Shown here in pieces: positions 15,999-22,626 of a DNA stretch of 35,259 nt (within the stretch, counting starts at the first letter, position 1; the number at the start of each line of letters is the position of its first letter). The DNA is taken from assembly GCA_947467395.1 (NCBI GenBank), contig CANIIC010000021.1, positions 1-35,259 on the forward strand, in the 5' to 3' direction. A model generated the notes under the pieces. It did not search any database. It saw only the letters and a program-made list of their open reading frames with translations, and was not told where the DNA came from. The DNA comes from Bryobacterales bacterium. GTDB taxonomy: Bacteria > Acidobacteriota > Terriglobia > Bryobacterales > Bryobacteraceae. Made by a program: the position numbers and the translations under genes.

Positions 15999-16263
15999 AG
16001 CTTGGACGGCTGTGATAGAATCCCGCTCGCGGATGGGTTCAGAACGTTTAGGGTGAGAGGAATGGCCCGTAATGGAAACAGTATACGGCAGTGACTGAAG
16101 AAGAAGTTACCGATGGGCGCCATAGAACTTCGTACGTCAGGGTAATGTTTTCGGGGAAGCCCACCGATATATTTGGTCACGGTTAGCAAGAAAATGCTGA
16201 CATTGGGAAGCGGCGAAAATTGTGGCATTGAAATTGCTTGCATCTTCGCCATTGGCTGTGCTA
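15999..16263. other. Upstream non-coding region between divergent genes
   Basis: No supported coding region. It must hold the promoter of the leftward glycosyltransferase. TATATT at 16168-16173 is a possible rightward -10, and TTGCAT (near 16238) with TAGAGT (16262-16267) at about 18 bases is another rightward promoter candidate. Base composition is more AT-rich than the flanks. Confidence 0.35.
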
Positions 16264-16393
16264 GAGTTCTTTGATAACGGAATTTGGTGAAGTGCTGAGC
16301 CGGAAACCGGCGTTGGTTTCCAGACTCGGAAGTGGGTGGACACACCTGCCGAACGGAGGCTCTTGAGGAGCCGGTTGGCAGACAGTGGAACTC
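16264..16393 (+). ncRNA. Candidate structured RNA with a three-way junction upstream of dksA
   Basis: Read by eye, the stretch closes with P1: GAGTTC (16264-16269) with GAACTC (16388-16393). Inside are P2 (GAG 16297-16299 with CTC 16325-16327, then GGAAACC 16302-16308 with GGTTTCC 16315-16321) and P3 (CAC 16341-16343 with GTG 16385-16387, CTGCC 16346-16350 with GGCAG 16377-16381, AAC with GTT, GGCTC 16358-16362 with GAGCC 16368-16372). P3 stacks directly on P1. A possible pseudoknot joins AACGG (16276-16280) to CCGTT (16415-16419). It does not match any riboswitch, 6S, SRP or RNase P consensus I know. A -10-like TAGAGT overlaps the P1 5' strand, so the promoter must lie further upstream if P1 forms. 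Confidence 0.4.
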
Positions 16394-16645
16394 GCGCATC
16401 GCGGTACAATCCTCCCGTTCGCTTGGGCACAGTGTTTCATCCTGTGATACGATGTGGCCCCAAGACCTGCTCCAAGCTTGAGCTGATACAAGTCGCTGAA
16501 GAGCGGATCGTGTGTGTGAACCGCGAGCAAAAATTTGGTGAGAAGTTGAACCTTTTTACTTTCGGCTGCGTCTAAACTCGTAGCTGACAGACAGAGACAG
16601 TAAAAACATAAAAATAAAAAGAAGACAGAGACAGAGAGGCAGACC
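16394..16645 (+). promoter_or_regulatory. Long structured 5' leader of the dksA-like gene
   Basis: 250 bases without a gene. Further hairpins are visible: CACAG/CTGTG or, alternatively, CTTGGG with CCCAAG (about 16423-16465); CGCT-GAAG-AGCG near 16494-16505; GGCTGCG with CGTAGC near 16564-16584. The last 60 bases are A-rich and bracketed by two copies of GACAGAGACAG (16590-16600 and 16624-16634). GAGAGG (16634-16639), six bases before the ATG, is a good Shine-Dalgarno. Confidence 0.45.
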
Positions 16646-17029
16646 ATGACTAAGACAGAGTTGAACAAGTTCAGAAACACGTTGGAAACCAAGCAGTCGG
16701 AGTTGGAACATTTCGTCAGCAACCGCGAAGGCATCGCCATCGAAAAGAGTCCGGACGCGTTGGACGAAGTGCAGCACGCTGCGGAACGCGAACTCGCCAT
16801 CCGCAACCTCGACCGCGAATCCAACTTGCTGCGTAACGTGCGTGGCGCGCTGCGTCGCATCCAGGACGGCAGCTTCGGCGTCTGCCTGCACTGCGAAGAA
16901 GACATCTCGCCCAAGCGCTTGGCCGCTGTGCCGTGGACCGCATACTGCATCCAGTGCCAGGAGCTCTCGGATCGCAACCAGGCTGAAGGCAACGAGCAGT
17001 TCGACGACTTGCTCGTCAGCGCGGCGTAA
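16646..17029 (+). CDS. DksA/TraR-family zinc-finger transcriptional regulator
   Basis: 127 aa. Residues about 1-72 form a helical hairpin; its tip region SPDALDEVQ carries the two Asp residues used by DksA to reach the RNA polymerase active site. The C4 zinc finger is C80-x2-C83 (GVCLHCEEDISPKRL) and C101-x2-C104 (AYCIQCQE), exactly the family pattern. By family it enters the secondary channel of RNA polymerase and adjusts initiation, often together with ppGpp. It is shorter than E. coli DksA, as are many soil-bacterial homologues. It is a single-gene unit with a strong Shine-Dalgarno, a long structured leader and its own terminator, suggesting dedicated regulation. Confidence 0.88.
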   Translation: MTKTELNKFRNTLETKQSELEHFVSNREGIAIEKSPDALDEVQHAAERELAIRNLDRESNLLRNVRGALRRIQDGSFGVCLHCEEDISPKRLAAVPWTAYCIQCQELSDRNQAEGNEQFDDLLVSAA

Positions 17030-17054
17030 ACAACAGAACCGTTACATACACGAA

Positions 17055-17095
17055 GGGCGCGGTTGCAGCAATGCACCGCGCCCTTTCTTTTTTTT
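17055..17095 (+). terminator. Intrinsic terminator of the dksA-like gene
   Basis: GGGCGCGGT (17055-17063) pairs with ACCGCGCCC (17075-17083), followed by TTTCTTTTTTTT. This is the clearest rho-independent terminator in the window. The T-tract runs into the 3' end of the convergent pgeF gene. Confidence 0.92.
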
Positions 17096-17702
17096 ACCGA
17101 ACCCGCCGAATGAAAGAGATCATGCGTCCCGCACGCTCCCCTTCCCGGCGATACGAGAAGAACGTTTCGCCCTGGCAATACGTACACGGAGAGACCACTT
17201 CGATCTGCCCGACACCGGCGCGCAGGAGTTGCTGCCGATTGTGTTCGGCCAGATCGATCTTGCCGGCCTGCTCCTGACCGAACTGTCTCGCCACATCCAC
17301 GCCGACTTCGTAGCAACACTTCCCAATCCCCGGACCGATCGCGGCGACCACGTCTTCAGGCCTGGATCCAAACTCTGCGAGCATCCGTTCGAGAGTTTTA
17401 CCCACAATCCCCGCCGCAGTTCCGCGCCAGCCCGCATGCACCGCAGCCACCGCACCCGTCCGAACATCAGCCAGCAAAATCGGCAGACAGTCGGCCGTAC
17501 GAATCGACACAGTCACACCCGGGTCCACAACGACCAACGCGTCCGCATCCCCGATGACACCTTGAGGACGATCCGCAACCAGGACAATGTTCGAATGAAT
17601 CTGCTTGAGGCTCGCCATCTCATCCTGCGTGTGCGAGGAATGGCGGGTACCGAACCCATGTTCGATTCCGGCAAGGTTTGCCAACAGAGAAGAAGTGACC
17701 AC
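17094..17702 (-). CDS. pgeF: Peptidoglycan editing factor / multicopper polyphenol oxidase-like protein (YfiH family)
   Basis: 202 aa from GTG 17702. Family motifs are in order: HGFGTR, QIHS (H36), VSIRTADCLPILLAD (C72), VAAVHAGWRGTAAGI (H89) and GPGIGKCCYEVG. C72, H89 and H36 would form the zinc site. Members were first called laccases; PgeF in E. coli removes wrongly incorporated amino acids from peptidoglycan precursors, and relatives act on purine nucleosides. The usual N-terminal GVS...NLG segment is mostly missing between HGFGTR and the QIHS box, making this a short form. It is six bases downstream of zapA in the same direction. Confidence 0.85.
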   Translation of the reverse strand: MVTSSLLANLAGIEHGFGTRHSSHTQDEMASLKQIHSNIVLVADRPQGVIGDADALVVVDPGVTVSIRTADCLPILLADVRTGAVAAVHAGWRGTAAGIVGKTLERMLAEFGSRPEDVVAAIGPGIGKCCYEVGVDVARQFGQEQAGKIDLAEHNRQQLLRAGVGQIEVVSPCTYCQGETFFSYRREGERAGRMISFIRRVR

Positions 17703-17708
17703 GCCGAA

Positions 17709-18014
17709 CTACTCCAGCGCGCCGTCGAGCAGCACCGCGAACTCACGTGACTTGGCGTCGACGCGTTGCTTGAGATCGCGAAGTTGTTCCAGTTCCTGCT
17801 CCAGCCCGCGCACCTGATCGGCCAGTTGCAGTGAAGCCAGCACGGCGACTTTGGTGGCATCGACGTTGCCCGCACGCTGAGCGATGCTCATCATGAGATT
17901 GTCGACAGTATGCGCCAAAGCCTCGACCTCGCCGGGTTCACCGGCGACACCGAGGGTGTAAGGCTGATTGTAGATGGTGACGCGAACGCTGGTGCGTTCC
18001 CCTCGAGAGTCCAT
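17709..18014 (-). CDS. zapA: Cell division protein ZapA
   Basis: 101 aa. The N-terminal half SVRVTIYNQPYTLGV is the ZapA beta-strand globular head; the C-terminal half (QLADQVRGLEQELEQLRDLKQRVDAK) is the coiled coil through which it tetramerises. It bundles FtsZ filaments in the early divisome. It follows a ZapB-like coiled-coil gene and precedes pgeF, a layout common near the ribosomal rpmI-rplT genes in Acidobacteria and other phyla. Length is normal. Confidence 0.88.
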   Translation of the reverse strand: MDSRGERTSVRVTIYNQPYTLGVAGEPGEVEALAHTVDNLMMSIAQRAGNVDATKVAVLASLQLADQVRGLEQELEQLRDLKQRVDAKSREFAVLLDGALE

Positions 18015-18046
18015 AGCGGTTTCCCTAGGGCATTGTAGCGCCGAAC

Positions 18047-18298
18047 CTAACTCAGTTGATCGAGTTGACCCAGCAATTTTTCAATGCGGGTCCGAACCTG
18101 CTTGCGGTCGCTCTGTAAGGAGTCGATTTCCGCCCGCAGTTTCGTGGCTTCTTCAGACGCAGTTCCGGAGGAGCGCTTGGCTTCTTCCAGCTGTGCAAGC
18201 GCGGCATCGCGCTCCGATCGCAAGGTCGCGACCAGCTCCACAGCCCGGAGAATGCGCTCCTCCAAATCCGCGAGTGCGTCAACTTCGGGTTCGTGCAT
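18047..18298 (-). CDS. ZapB-like coiled-coil cell division protein
   Basis: 83 aa and almost entirely heptad-repeat coiled coil (LADLEERILRAVELVATLRS, ATKLRAEIDSLQSDRKQVRT). It has no Cys and no signal peptide. Size and position directly upstream of zapA point to a ZapB-type FtsZ-ring partner, although coiled coils cannot be assigned to ZapB by composition alone. It begins 23 bases after the rplT stop, so it is probably in the same transcript. Confidence 0.7.
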   Translation of the reverse strand: MHEPEVDALADLEERILRAVELVATLRSERDAALAQLEEAKRSSGTASEEATKLRAEIDSLQSDRKQVRTRIEKLLGQLDQLS

Positions 18299-18321
18299 GA
18301 TGGGTACTTCTTAGAGGCAGC

Positions 18322-18678
18322 CTACGCGAGCGCGGCTTTGGCCTGGGCGATCAGCGTGTTAAAGGCCGCCGCATCGTTGTAGGCCATGTCGGCTAAAACC
18401 TTGCGGTTCAGCTCGATACCAGCCTTCTTCAAACCGTTCATGAAACGGCTGTAGGATAGGCCGGCAGCGCGGGTGGACGCACCAATACGCACGATCCACA
18501 TGCTGCGGAATTCGCGCTTCTTGAGGCGACGGCCCTTGTAGCCGTACAGCAGTGACTTTTCGACCGCTTCTTGCGCGGCCCGATAAAGCTTGCTCTTGGT
18601 GAGGAAGAACCCCTTGGCGAGGTGTAATGTCTTGCGTCGACTATCGCGGCGTTTAGTACCGCGTTTGACTCTAGGCAC
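18322..18678 (-). CDS. rplT: Large ribosomal subunit protein bL20
   Basis: 118 aa, normal length. Starts [20 protein letters not shown] and has the conserved [20 protein letters not shown] segment. It binds 23S rRNA domains I/II early in assembly and in many bacteria represses its own mRNA. A good AAGGAG Shine-Dalgarno precedes it. It is cotranscribed with rpmI upstream. Confidence 0.97.
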   Translation of the reverse strand: MPRVKRGTKRRDSRRKTLHLAKGFFLTKSKLYRAAQEAVEKSLLYGYKGRRLKKREFRSMWIVRIGASTRAAGLSYSRFMNGLKKAGIELNRKVLADMAYNDAAAFNTLIAQAKAALA

Positions 18679-18795
18679 GTTTTGGCTCCTTTATTTACGA
18701 CTTCTGTCTCCGGCTTGAAAGGTACGTGTTACCCCCAAACTCGGTGGGCTCACAGGAACAAGTTCCCGGCCCGGCGCTAACTCCGGATTCCGGAG
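18679..18795 (-). promoter_or_regulatory. rpmI-rplT intergenic leader with hairpins
   Basis: 117 bases. Reading leftward, a hairpin CTCCGG-AAT-CCGGAG follows the rpmI stop at once, then GGAAC-TT-GTTCC enclosed by GGGC and GCCC, then the AAGGAG before rplT. This is longer than a simple spacer and may be an L20-type autoregulatory site; no match to a described L20 leader was established. Confidence 0.4.
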
Positions 18796-18990
18796 CTAGT
18801 ACGGCAACATGCGGTTGATTTCGTGCGTGTTGGTGTCATCCGCCATCACGCCCGTTCCCAGCCGACGTTTCCGTGCACGCGACTTGCTGGTCAAGATGTG
18901 GCGAGCAAACGCGTGACCGCGCTTGATTTTACCCGTGCCCGTCTTCTTGAACCGCTTGGCCGCGCCCTTATGGGTCTTCAGCTTTGGCAT
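18796..18990 (-). CDS. rpmI: Large ribosomal subunit protein bL35
   Basis: 64 aa, normal length: [18 protein letters not shown] at the N-terminus and a basic body ending INRMLPY. ATG 18990 is chosen over an upstream in-frame ATG (19041) because MPKLKTHK is the universal start and AAGGAAA lies at Shine-Dalgarno distance. infC, the usual upstream partner, is absent; a sugar dehydrogenase gene lies there instead. Confidence 0.97.
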   Translation of the reverse strand: MPKLKTHKGAAKRFKKTGTGKIKRGHAFARHILTSKSRARKRRLGTGVMADDTNTHEINRMLPY

Positions 18991-19050
18991 AATTTCCTTA
19001 GTAAGTTGCTCTGTGCTCAGGAGTGAGCTGGGCAACTCCATCTAGAGTAA

Positions 19051-19070
19051 CACAGGCCGTTCTGCCTGTG
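19051..19070 (-). terminator. Hairpin between the sugar dehydrogenase and rpmI genes
   Basis: CACAGGC (19051-19057) pairs perfectly with GCCTGTG (19064-19070) around a six-base loop, 13 bases beyond the dehydrogenase stop. No long T-tract follows on the minus strand. It probably separates the dehydrogenase transcript from rpmI. Confidence 0.5.
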
Positions 19071-19082
19071 CACGTTGCGGCG

Positions 19083-20318
19083 CTACTTTGCCGCTTTGGC
19101 AGCCTTTGCGACCGTCGTAGCCGGCTCAATCCGTAGAATCGCCCCGTCCTTTTCGTCCGTCAGCACATAGATCAACCCATCCGGCCCCTGCTTCACGTCC
19201 CGAACGCGCTGATGCAGATCTTCCAGCAACGACTCACGCCGAAGCTCTTCCATCTTCTCGTTGAACAGCACCCGATCCACATGGCCCGTTCCCGGAACCT
19301 CGCCTTTGCGCATCGACCCGACGAACACATCGCCCTTCCACTTCGGCAGCTTGTCGCCGGTGTAGAACATCAGGCCCGAAATCCCGATCGCCGGCGTCCA
19401 GTACACCACCGGAGCCTCATATCCCTGATGCGACGGGCCGCTCTTGCCCTGCCACGGCCCCGGATACATGCGGCCCAGGCTCACCAGCGGCCAGCCGTAG
19501 TTCGCCCCCGCCTTCAGGACGTTCAGTTCATCGCCGCCGTTCGGACCGTTCTCGGTCGACCAGATCTCGCCCGTGTTCGGATTCATCGCCATCGCCAGCG
19601 TGTTGCGATGCCCCATGGTGAAGATCTCCGGACGCCCGCCGTTTACGAACGGATTCCCCGGCGCCGGCTTGCCTTCATCCGTCAGGCGCAGCACCTTGCC
19701 GCCCAGCGACGTGGTCACCTGCGGATCACCGCCCGTCGTGCTCATGTAGAGGAACCCGGCGCGGTCGAAGGCGATGCGCGACAGGCTGCCGCCCACCGAA
19801 TCCAGCACCAGCAGGTCCTTCACATCCACCAGCCCCTTGCCATCCCACTTGCCGCGCGCCAACGCCGGAACATTCTTCTTGGCATCCAGCGGCTTCGTGT
19901 AGGTCAGGTAAATCCACTGATTCTCCGCGAACTTCGGGTGCAGCACCACGTCCATCAGCCCATGCACCGCGCCCGGCAACCCGCTATCGACGGCCCAAAA
20001 CGACTTCGGCACACCCGCCACCGGCTTCGGGTCCATCACACCTTTGCGAATCGCGCGCAGCGCCCCGGTGCGCGTGGTCACCAGCATCGTGCCATCCGGC
20101 AGCCAAGTCGCGGAGAACGGATAAGCCAGGCGATTCTGCACCGTAACTTTGATCCGCTGCCCCTCTGCCGTGTCATAGAAGAAAGGCCCCGGCCCCAGCT
20201 TCTTGCCCTGCAGACCCGTAGGAGCCAGCGGAATCCCGCCATCGAAGGGAACCTTTTGTTGACCGAAACACAGGGACGCGGCAAGCGCGCTAATGAACAG
20301 AGTCTTCTTGGTAAGCAT
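19083..20318 (-). CDS. Secreted PQQ-dependent sugar dehydrogenase (soluble GDH/Hip-like)
   Basis: 411 aa from ATG 20318. The signal peptide is MLTKKTLFISALAASLCFG. The mature part is a six-bladed beta-propeller with the family signatures AYPFSATWLPDGTMLVTTR, HGLMDVVLHPKFAENQW, EIFTMGHRNTLAMAMNPNTG and GPNGGDELNVLKAGANYGWP. It is expected to oxidise an aldose in the periplasm with pyrroloquinoline quinone as cofactor; many relatives have unproven substrates. The tail is a short KAAKAAK repeat. An upstream in-frame start at 20375 would overlap the TPR gene and lacks a signal peptide. There is a 20-base gap to the TPR gene upstream. Confidence 0.87.
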   Translation of the reverse strand: MLTKKTLFISALAASLCFGQQKVPFDGGIPLAPTGLQGKKLGPGPFFYDTAEGQRIKVTVQNRLAYPFSATWLPDGTMLVTTRTGALRAIRKGVMDPKPVAGVPKSFWAVDSGLPGAVHGLMDVVLHPKFAENQWIYLTYTKPLDAKKNVPALARGKWDGKGLVDVKDLLVLDSVGGSLSRIAFDRAGFLYMSTTGGDPQVTTSLGGKVLRLTDEGKPAPGNPFVNGGRPEIFTMGHRNTLAMAMNPNTGEIWSTENGPNGGDELNVLKAGANYGWPLVSLGRMYPGPWQGKSGPSHQGYEAPVVYWTPAIGISGLMFYTGDKLPKWKGDVFVGSMRKGEVPGTGHVDRVLFNEKMEELRRESLLEDLHQRVRDVKQGPDGLIYVLTDEKDGAILRIEPATTVAKAAKAAK

Positions 20319-20338
20319 CGCGACTATCGATGCTATCA

Positions 20339-20992
20339 CTACCGAAGGCGCGCGATGGCCCCTTCGATGGTCCACGCGAGCTGCGGCTCCGGACGCAGCG
20401 CCAGTAGTTCTTCGAGTTCGGCCGCCGCCCGAGCCTTCTCCCCACGACGCGCGTAAATCTCCGCCAGAAATAGCTGCGGCTTCGAGGGATGTGCGGGATC
20501 GATGCGCTTGGCCGTGAGCAACGCACGCTCAGCCTCGGGCAACTTGCCCAACTGATACAGATTCATCCCCAACTGCGCCTGCGCCAGCGCGTCGTTCGGC
20601 AACTCCATAGCGACGCGGCGATTGTAGGGGAACGCATCTTCGGCCCGACCGGTCTTCAGCAACAACGCGCCCAAGTTCAGCATCGCGTCGAGATTTTCTG
20701 GATCGCACGCAATCGCCCGCCGGAAGTCCGCTTCCGCAGCCGCCGTATCCGACGCGATCACGCCCAACGCATTCCATGCAGCCGCGTACTCGGGAGCCAG
20801 TGCCACCGCCTCCTCAAACTTCTTCCGAGCTCCCTCCGCATCGTGCTTCGCCAGCCGCTTCTCGCCATCGGCATAACGCTCGCGCGCTTTCTGCGGAACC
20901 AGCAAAGCCTTGACCGAAACACTGGCCGTATCCGAGGCGAATGCGCTCGCGGCGGCGAGCAAGAGGAGGGCGGGTGTAGCAACCCGGAACAC
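20339..20992 (-). CDS. Secreted tetratricopeptide-repeat protein
   Basis: 217 aa from GTG 20992. Signal peptide (MFRVATPALLLLAAASAFAS). Residues about 35-200 are four to five TPR units, e.g. AAAWNALGVIASDTAAAEADF, LDAMLNLGALLLKTGRAEDAF and ALAQAQLGMNLYQLGKLPEAE. TPRs mediate protein-protein contacts, so this is probably a periplasmic scaffold; the partner is unknown. The sugar dehydrogenase follows in the same direction. Confidence 0.8.
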   Translation of the reverse strand: MFRVATPALLLLAAASAFASDTASVSVKALLVPQKARERYADGEKRLAKHDAEGARKKFEEAVALAPEYAAAWNALGVIASDTAAAEADFRRAIACDPENLDAMLNLGALLLKTGRAEDAFPYNRRVAMELPNDALAQAQLGMNLYQLGKLPEAERALLTAKRIDPAHPSKPQLFLAEIYARRGEKARAAAELEELLALRPEPQLAWTIEGAIARLR

Positions 20993-20998
20993 GCCCGC

Positions 20999-21004
20999 AG
21001 ACTA
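20999..21004 (-). promoter_or_regulatory. -10-like TAGTCT six bases before a GTG start
   Basis: On the minus strand: TAGTCT, GCGGGC, then GTG at 20992. The identical hexamer and spacing precede the pilT-like GTG at 30732. No -35 or Shine-Dalgarno is obvious. Confidence 0.4.
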
Positions 21005-21021
21005 CGCCCGGGCGCGCGTTC

Positions 21022-21573
21022 TTACAATGCCTGAAGGTAACGGTACACGCGCGAGATCGGCAGTCCTACGACGTTAAAGAAACAGCCGTCGATGCGCTCG
21101 ACGAACTTGGAGGCTAGTCCTTGTATCGCGTATGCGCCGGCCTTGTCCATCGGCTCGCCCGACGCGACATACGCCTCGATCTCAGCATCCGTCAGCGGCA
21201 GAAACCGAACAGCCGTCGAGACATGATCCACTTCCCTGCCTCGCGCATGGCGCACGCAGATGCCAGTGATCACCGTGTGCTCGCGATCGGAAAGCAGCCG
21301 CAGCATACGTCTGGCATCGGCTAGATCGCGAGGCTTCTCCAGCACTTCCTGATCCAGGACCACCACCGTATCGGCTCCCAGTACAATTTCGTCCGCGCCG
21401 ACCCACGAAGCCTCAGCTTTCGACTCCGCCAACCGCCGTACATACGCCTCCGGAGCCTCGCCCGGCTGGCGAATCTCCTCGACAGGCCGCACGCGCACCT
21501 CAAAAACAAACCCCGCCGTCGTGAGAATTTCACGTCGGCGGGGCGATTGGGAAGCTAAGATCAGGGCAGCCAC
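21022..21573 (-). CDS. maf: Maf-family nucleoside triphosphate pyrophosphatase
   Basis: 183 aa. Opens LILASQSPRRREIL, the phosphate-binding signature. SKAEAS and VLGADTVVVLDQEVLEKPRD supply the metal-binding acidic residues, and GAYAIQGLASKFVERIDGCFFNVVGLPI is the highly conserved C-terminal segment. It hydrolyses non-canonical or modified NTPs (dTTP/UTP or m7GTP, depending on subtype) and can affect septation. Its start overlaps the ligJ-like stop by one base, so the two are one operon. Confidence 0.9.
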   Translation of the reverse strand: MAALILASQSPRRREILTTAGFVFEVRVRPVEEIRQPGEAPEAYVRRLAESKAEASWVGADEIVLGADTVVVLDQEVLEKPRDLADARRMLRLLSDREHTVITGICVRHARGREVDHVSTAVRFLPLTDAEIEAYVASGEPMDKAGAYAIQGLASKFVERIDGCFFNVVGLPISRVYRYLQAL

Positions 21574-22574
21574 TATGCGTGTTTGGCGATGTGCTGGCTG
21601 ATGCGCGGATACACATGACGAATGTTACCGTCGTACACCGCGTTCAACTGCTCCGGCGTCAGGCCCAGGTTGTCCACGTAGATCTTCGTGTCGTCGTAGA
21701 AGTTGCCGGTCTCGGGATCGATCCCGCGCACCGCGCCCACCATTTCAGAACCGAACAGGATGTTCTTCAGTGGGATCACCTTGAACAGCAGGTCGATGCC
21801 CGGCTGATGATAGACGCACGTATCGAAGAACACGTTATTCAACAGATGCTCGGTCAGCAACGGTTTCTTCATATCCTGCGCCAGACCGCGATACCGGCCC
21901 CAGTGATACGGCACCGCGCCGCCGCCGTGCGGGATCACCATTTTCAGCGTCGGGAAATCCTTGAACAGGTTGCCCTGGATAAACTGCATGAACGCCGTCG
22001 TATCCGCGTTGATGTAGTGCGCGCCGGTCGCGTGGAAACACGGATTGCACGAACCCGTCACGTGGACCATCGCCGGAACGTCCAGTTCCACCATCTTTTC
22101 GTAGAACGGATACCAGAACTTGTCGGTCAACGGCGGAGCGCCCCAGTAACCGCCCGACGGATCGGGGTTGAGGTTGCAACCGATGAATCCCAGTTCGTTC
22201 ACGCAGCGTTCCAGCTCTTCGATGCAATTCGCCGGCGAAATACCGGGCGATTGCGGCAGCTGGCACACGCCCACGAAGTTCTTCGGGTACAGCTCCACGA
22301 TGCGATGGATGATGTCGTTGCAGACCCGCGTCCAGTCCTGGCTGACCTGCTCGTTGCCGACGTGGTGCTCCATCTTGGAGGCACGCGGCGAGAAGATCGT
22401 CAGATCCGCGCCACGTTCGCGCTGCAGTTTCAGCTGCGCTTTTTCGAGGCTCTCACGCAACTCATCGTCGCTGATCTTGGGAACGCCGACGGCCTTCCCC
22501 GCTACCTGCTCAGCGCGCCAGCCTTCAAGTTGGGCGGGCGCAGTCGTATAGTGTCCATGACAATCGATAATCAT
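21573..22574 (-). CDS. ligJ: Amidohydrolase-family protein, probable 4-oxalomesaconate hydratase
   Basis: 333 aa, TIM-barrel amidohydrolase. MIIDCHGHYTTAP carries the HxH metal ligands (H6, H8) and is characteristic of LigJ; H171 in MVHVTGS, PHGGGA near 216 and E277 in FGSEMVG fit the remaining active-site positions. LigJ adds water to 4-oxalomesaconate in protocatechuate 4,5-cleavage and gallate breakdown. No other ring-cleavage gene is in the window, so the role here may differ; gamma-resorcylate decarboxylase-like enzymes are the nearest alternative. It heads a leftward unit with maf and shares a divergent promoter with the cation transporter. Confidence 0.75.
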   Translation of the reverse strand: MIIDCHGHYTTAPAQLEGWRAEQVAGKAVGVPKISDDELRESLEKAQLKLQRERGADLTIFSPRASKMEHHVGNEQVSQDWTRVCNDIIHRIVELYPKNFVGVCQLPQSPGISPANCIEELERCVNELGFIGCNLNPDPSGGYWGAPPLTDKFWYPFYEKMVELDVPAMVHVTGSCNPCFHATGAHYINADTTAFMQFIQGNLFKDFPTLKMVIPHGGGAVPYHWGRYRGLAQDMKKPLLTEHLLNNVFFDTCVYHQPGIDLLFKVIPLKNILFGSEMVGAVRGIDPETGNFYDDTKIYVDNLGLTPEQLNAVYDGNIRHVYPRISQHIAKHA

Positions 22575-22587
22575 AGGTTTAAAGGGT

Positions 22588-22615
22588 CAGTATACCGCTA
22601 GCCGTGGTTATACTG
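22588..22615. promoter_or_regulatory. Divergent promoter with mirrored -10 boxes
   Basis: CAGTATA (22588-22594) and TATACTG (22609-22615) form an inverted repeat. Each half is a TATACT -10 for one direction. The leftward one is about 14 bases from the ligJ ATG and the rightward one 12 bases from the transporter ATG, so both mRNAs would have very short leaders. Confidence 0.5.
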
Positions 22616-22626
22616 GTGCTGATTCG

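Noticed and set aside
16264-16450. 6S RNA, SRP RNA, RNase P RNA, T-box or a known riboswitch
   Set aside because: The fold is a three-way junction rather than the long bulged rod of 6S RNA, and the conserved cores of the others (e.g. GGAAGCAGCC of SRP, GAGGAAAGTCC of RNase P, the TGG-ACC region of T-boxes) are absent.
19212-20456. Long rightward open frame of 414 codons
   Set aside because: It is antisense to the sugar dehydrogenase and its composition (Arg/His-rich) is that of a shadow frame.
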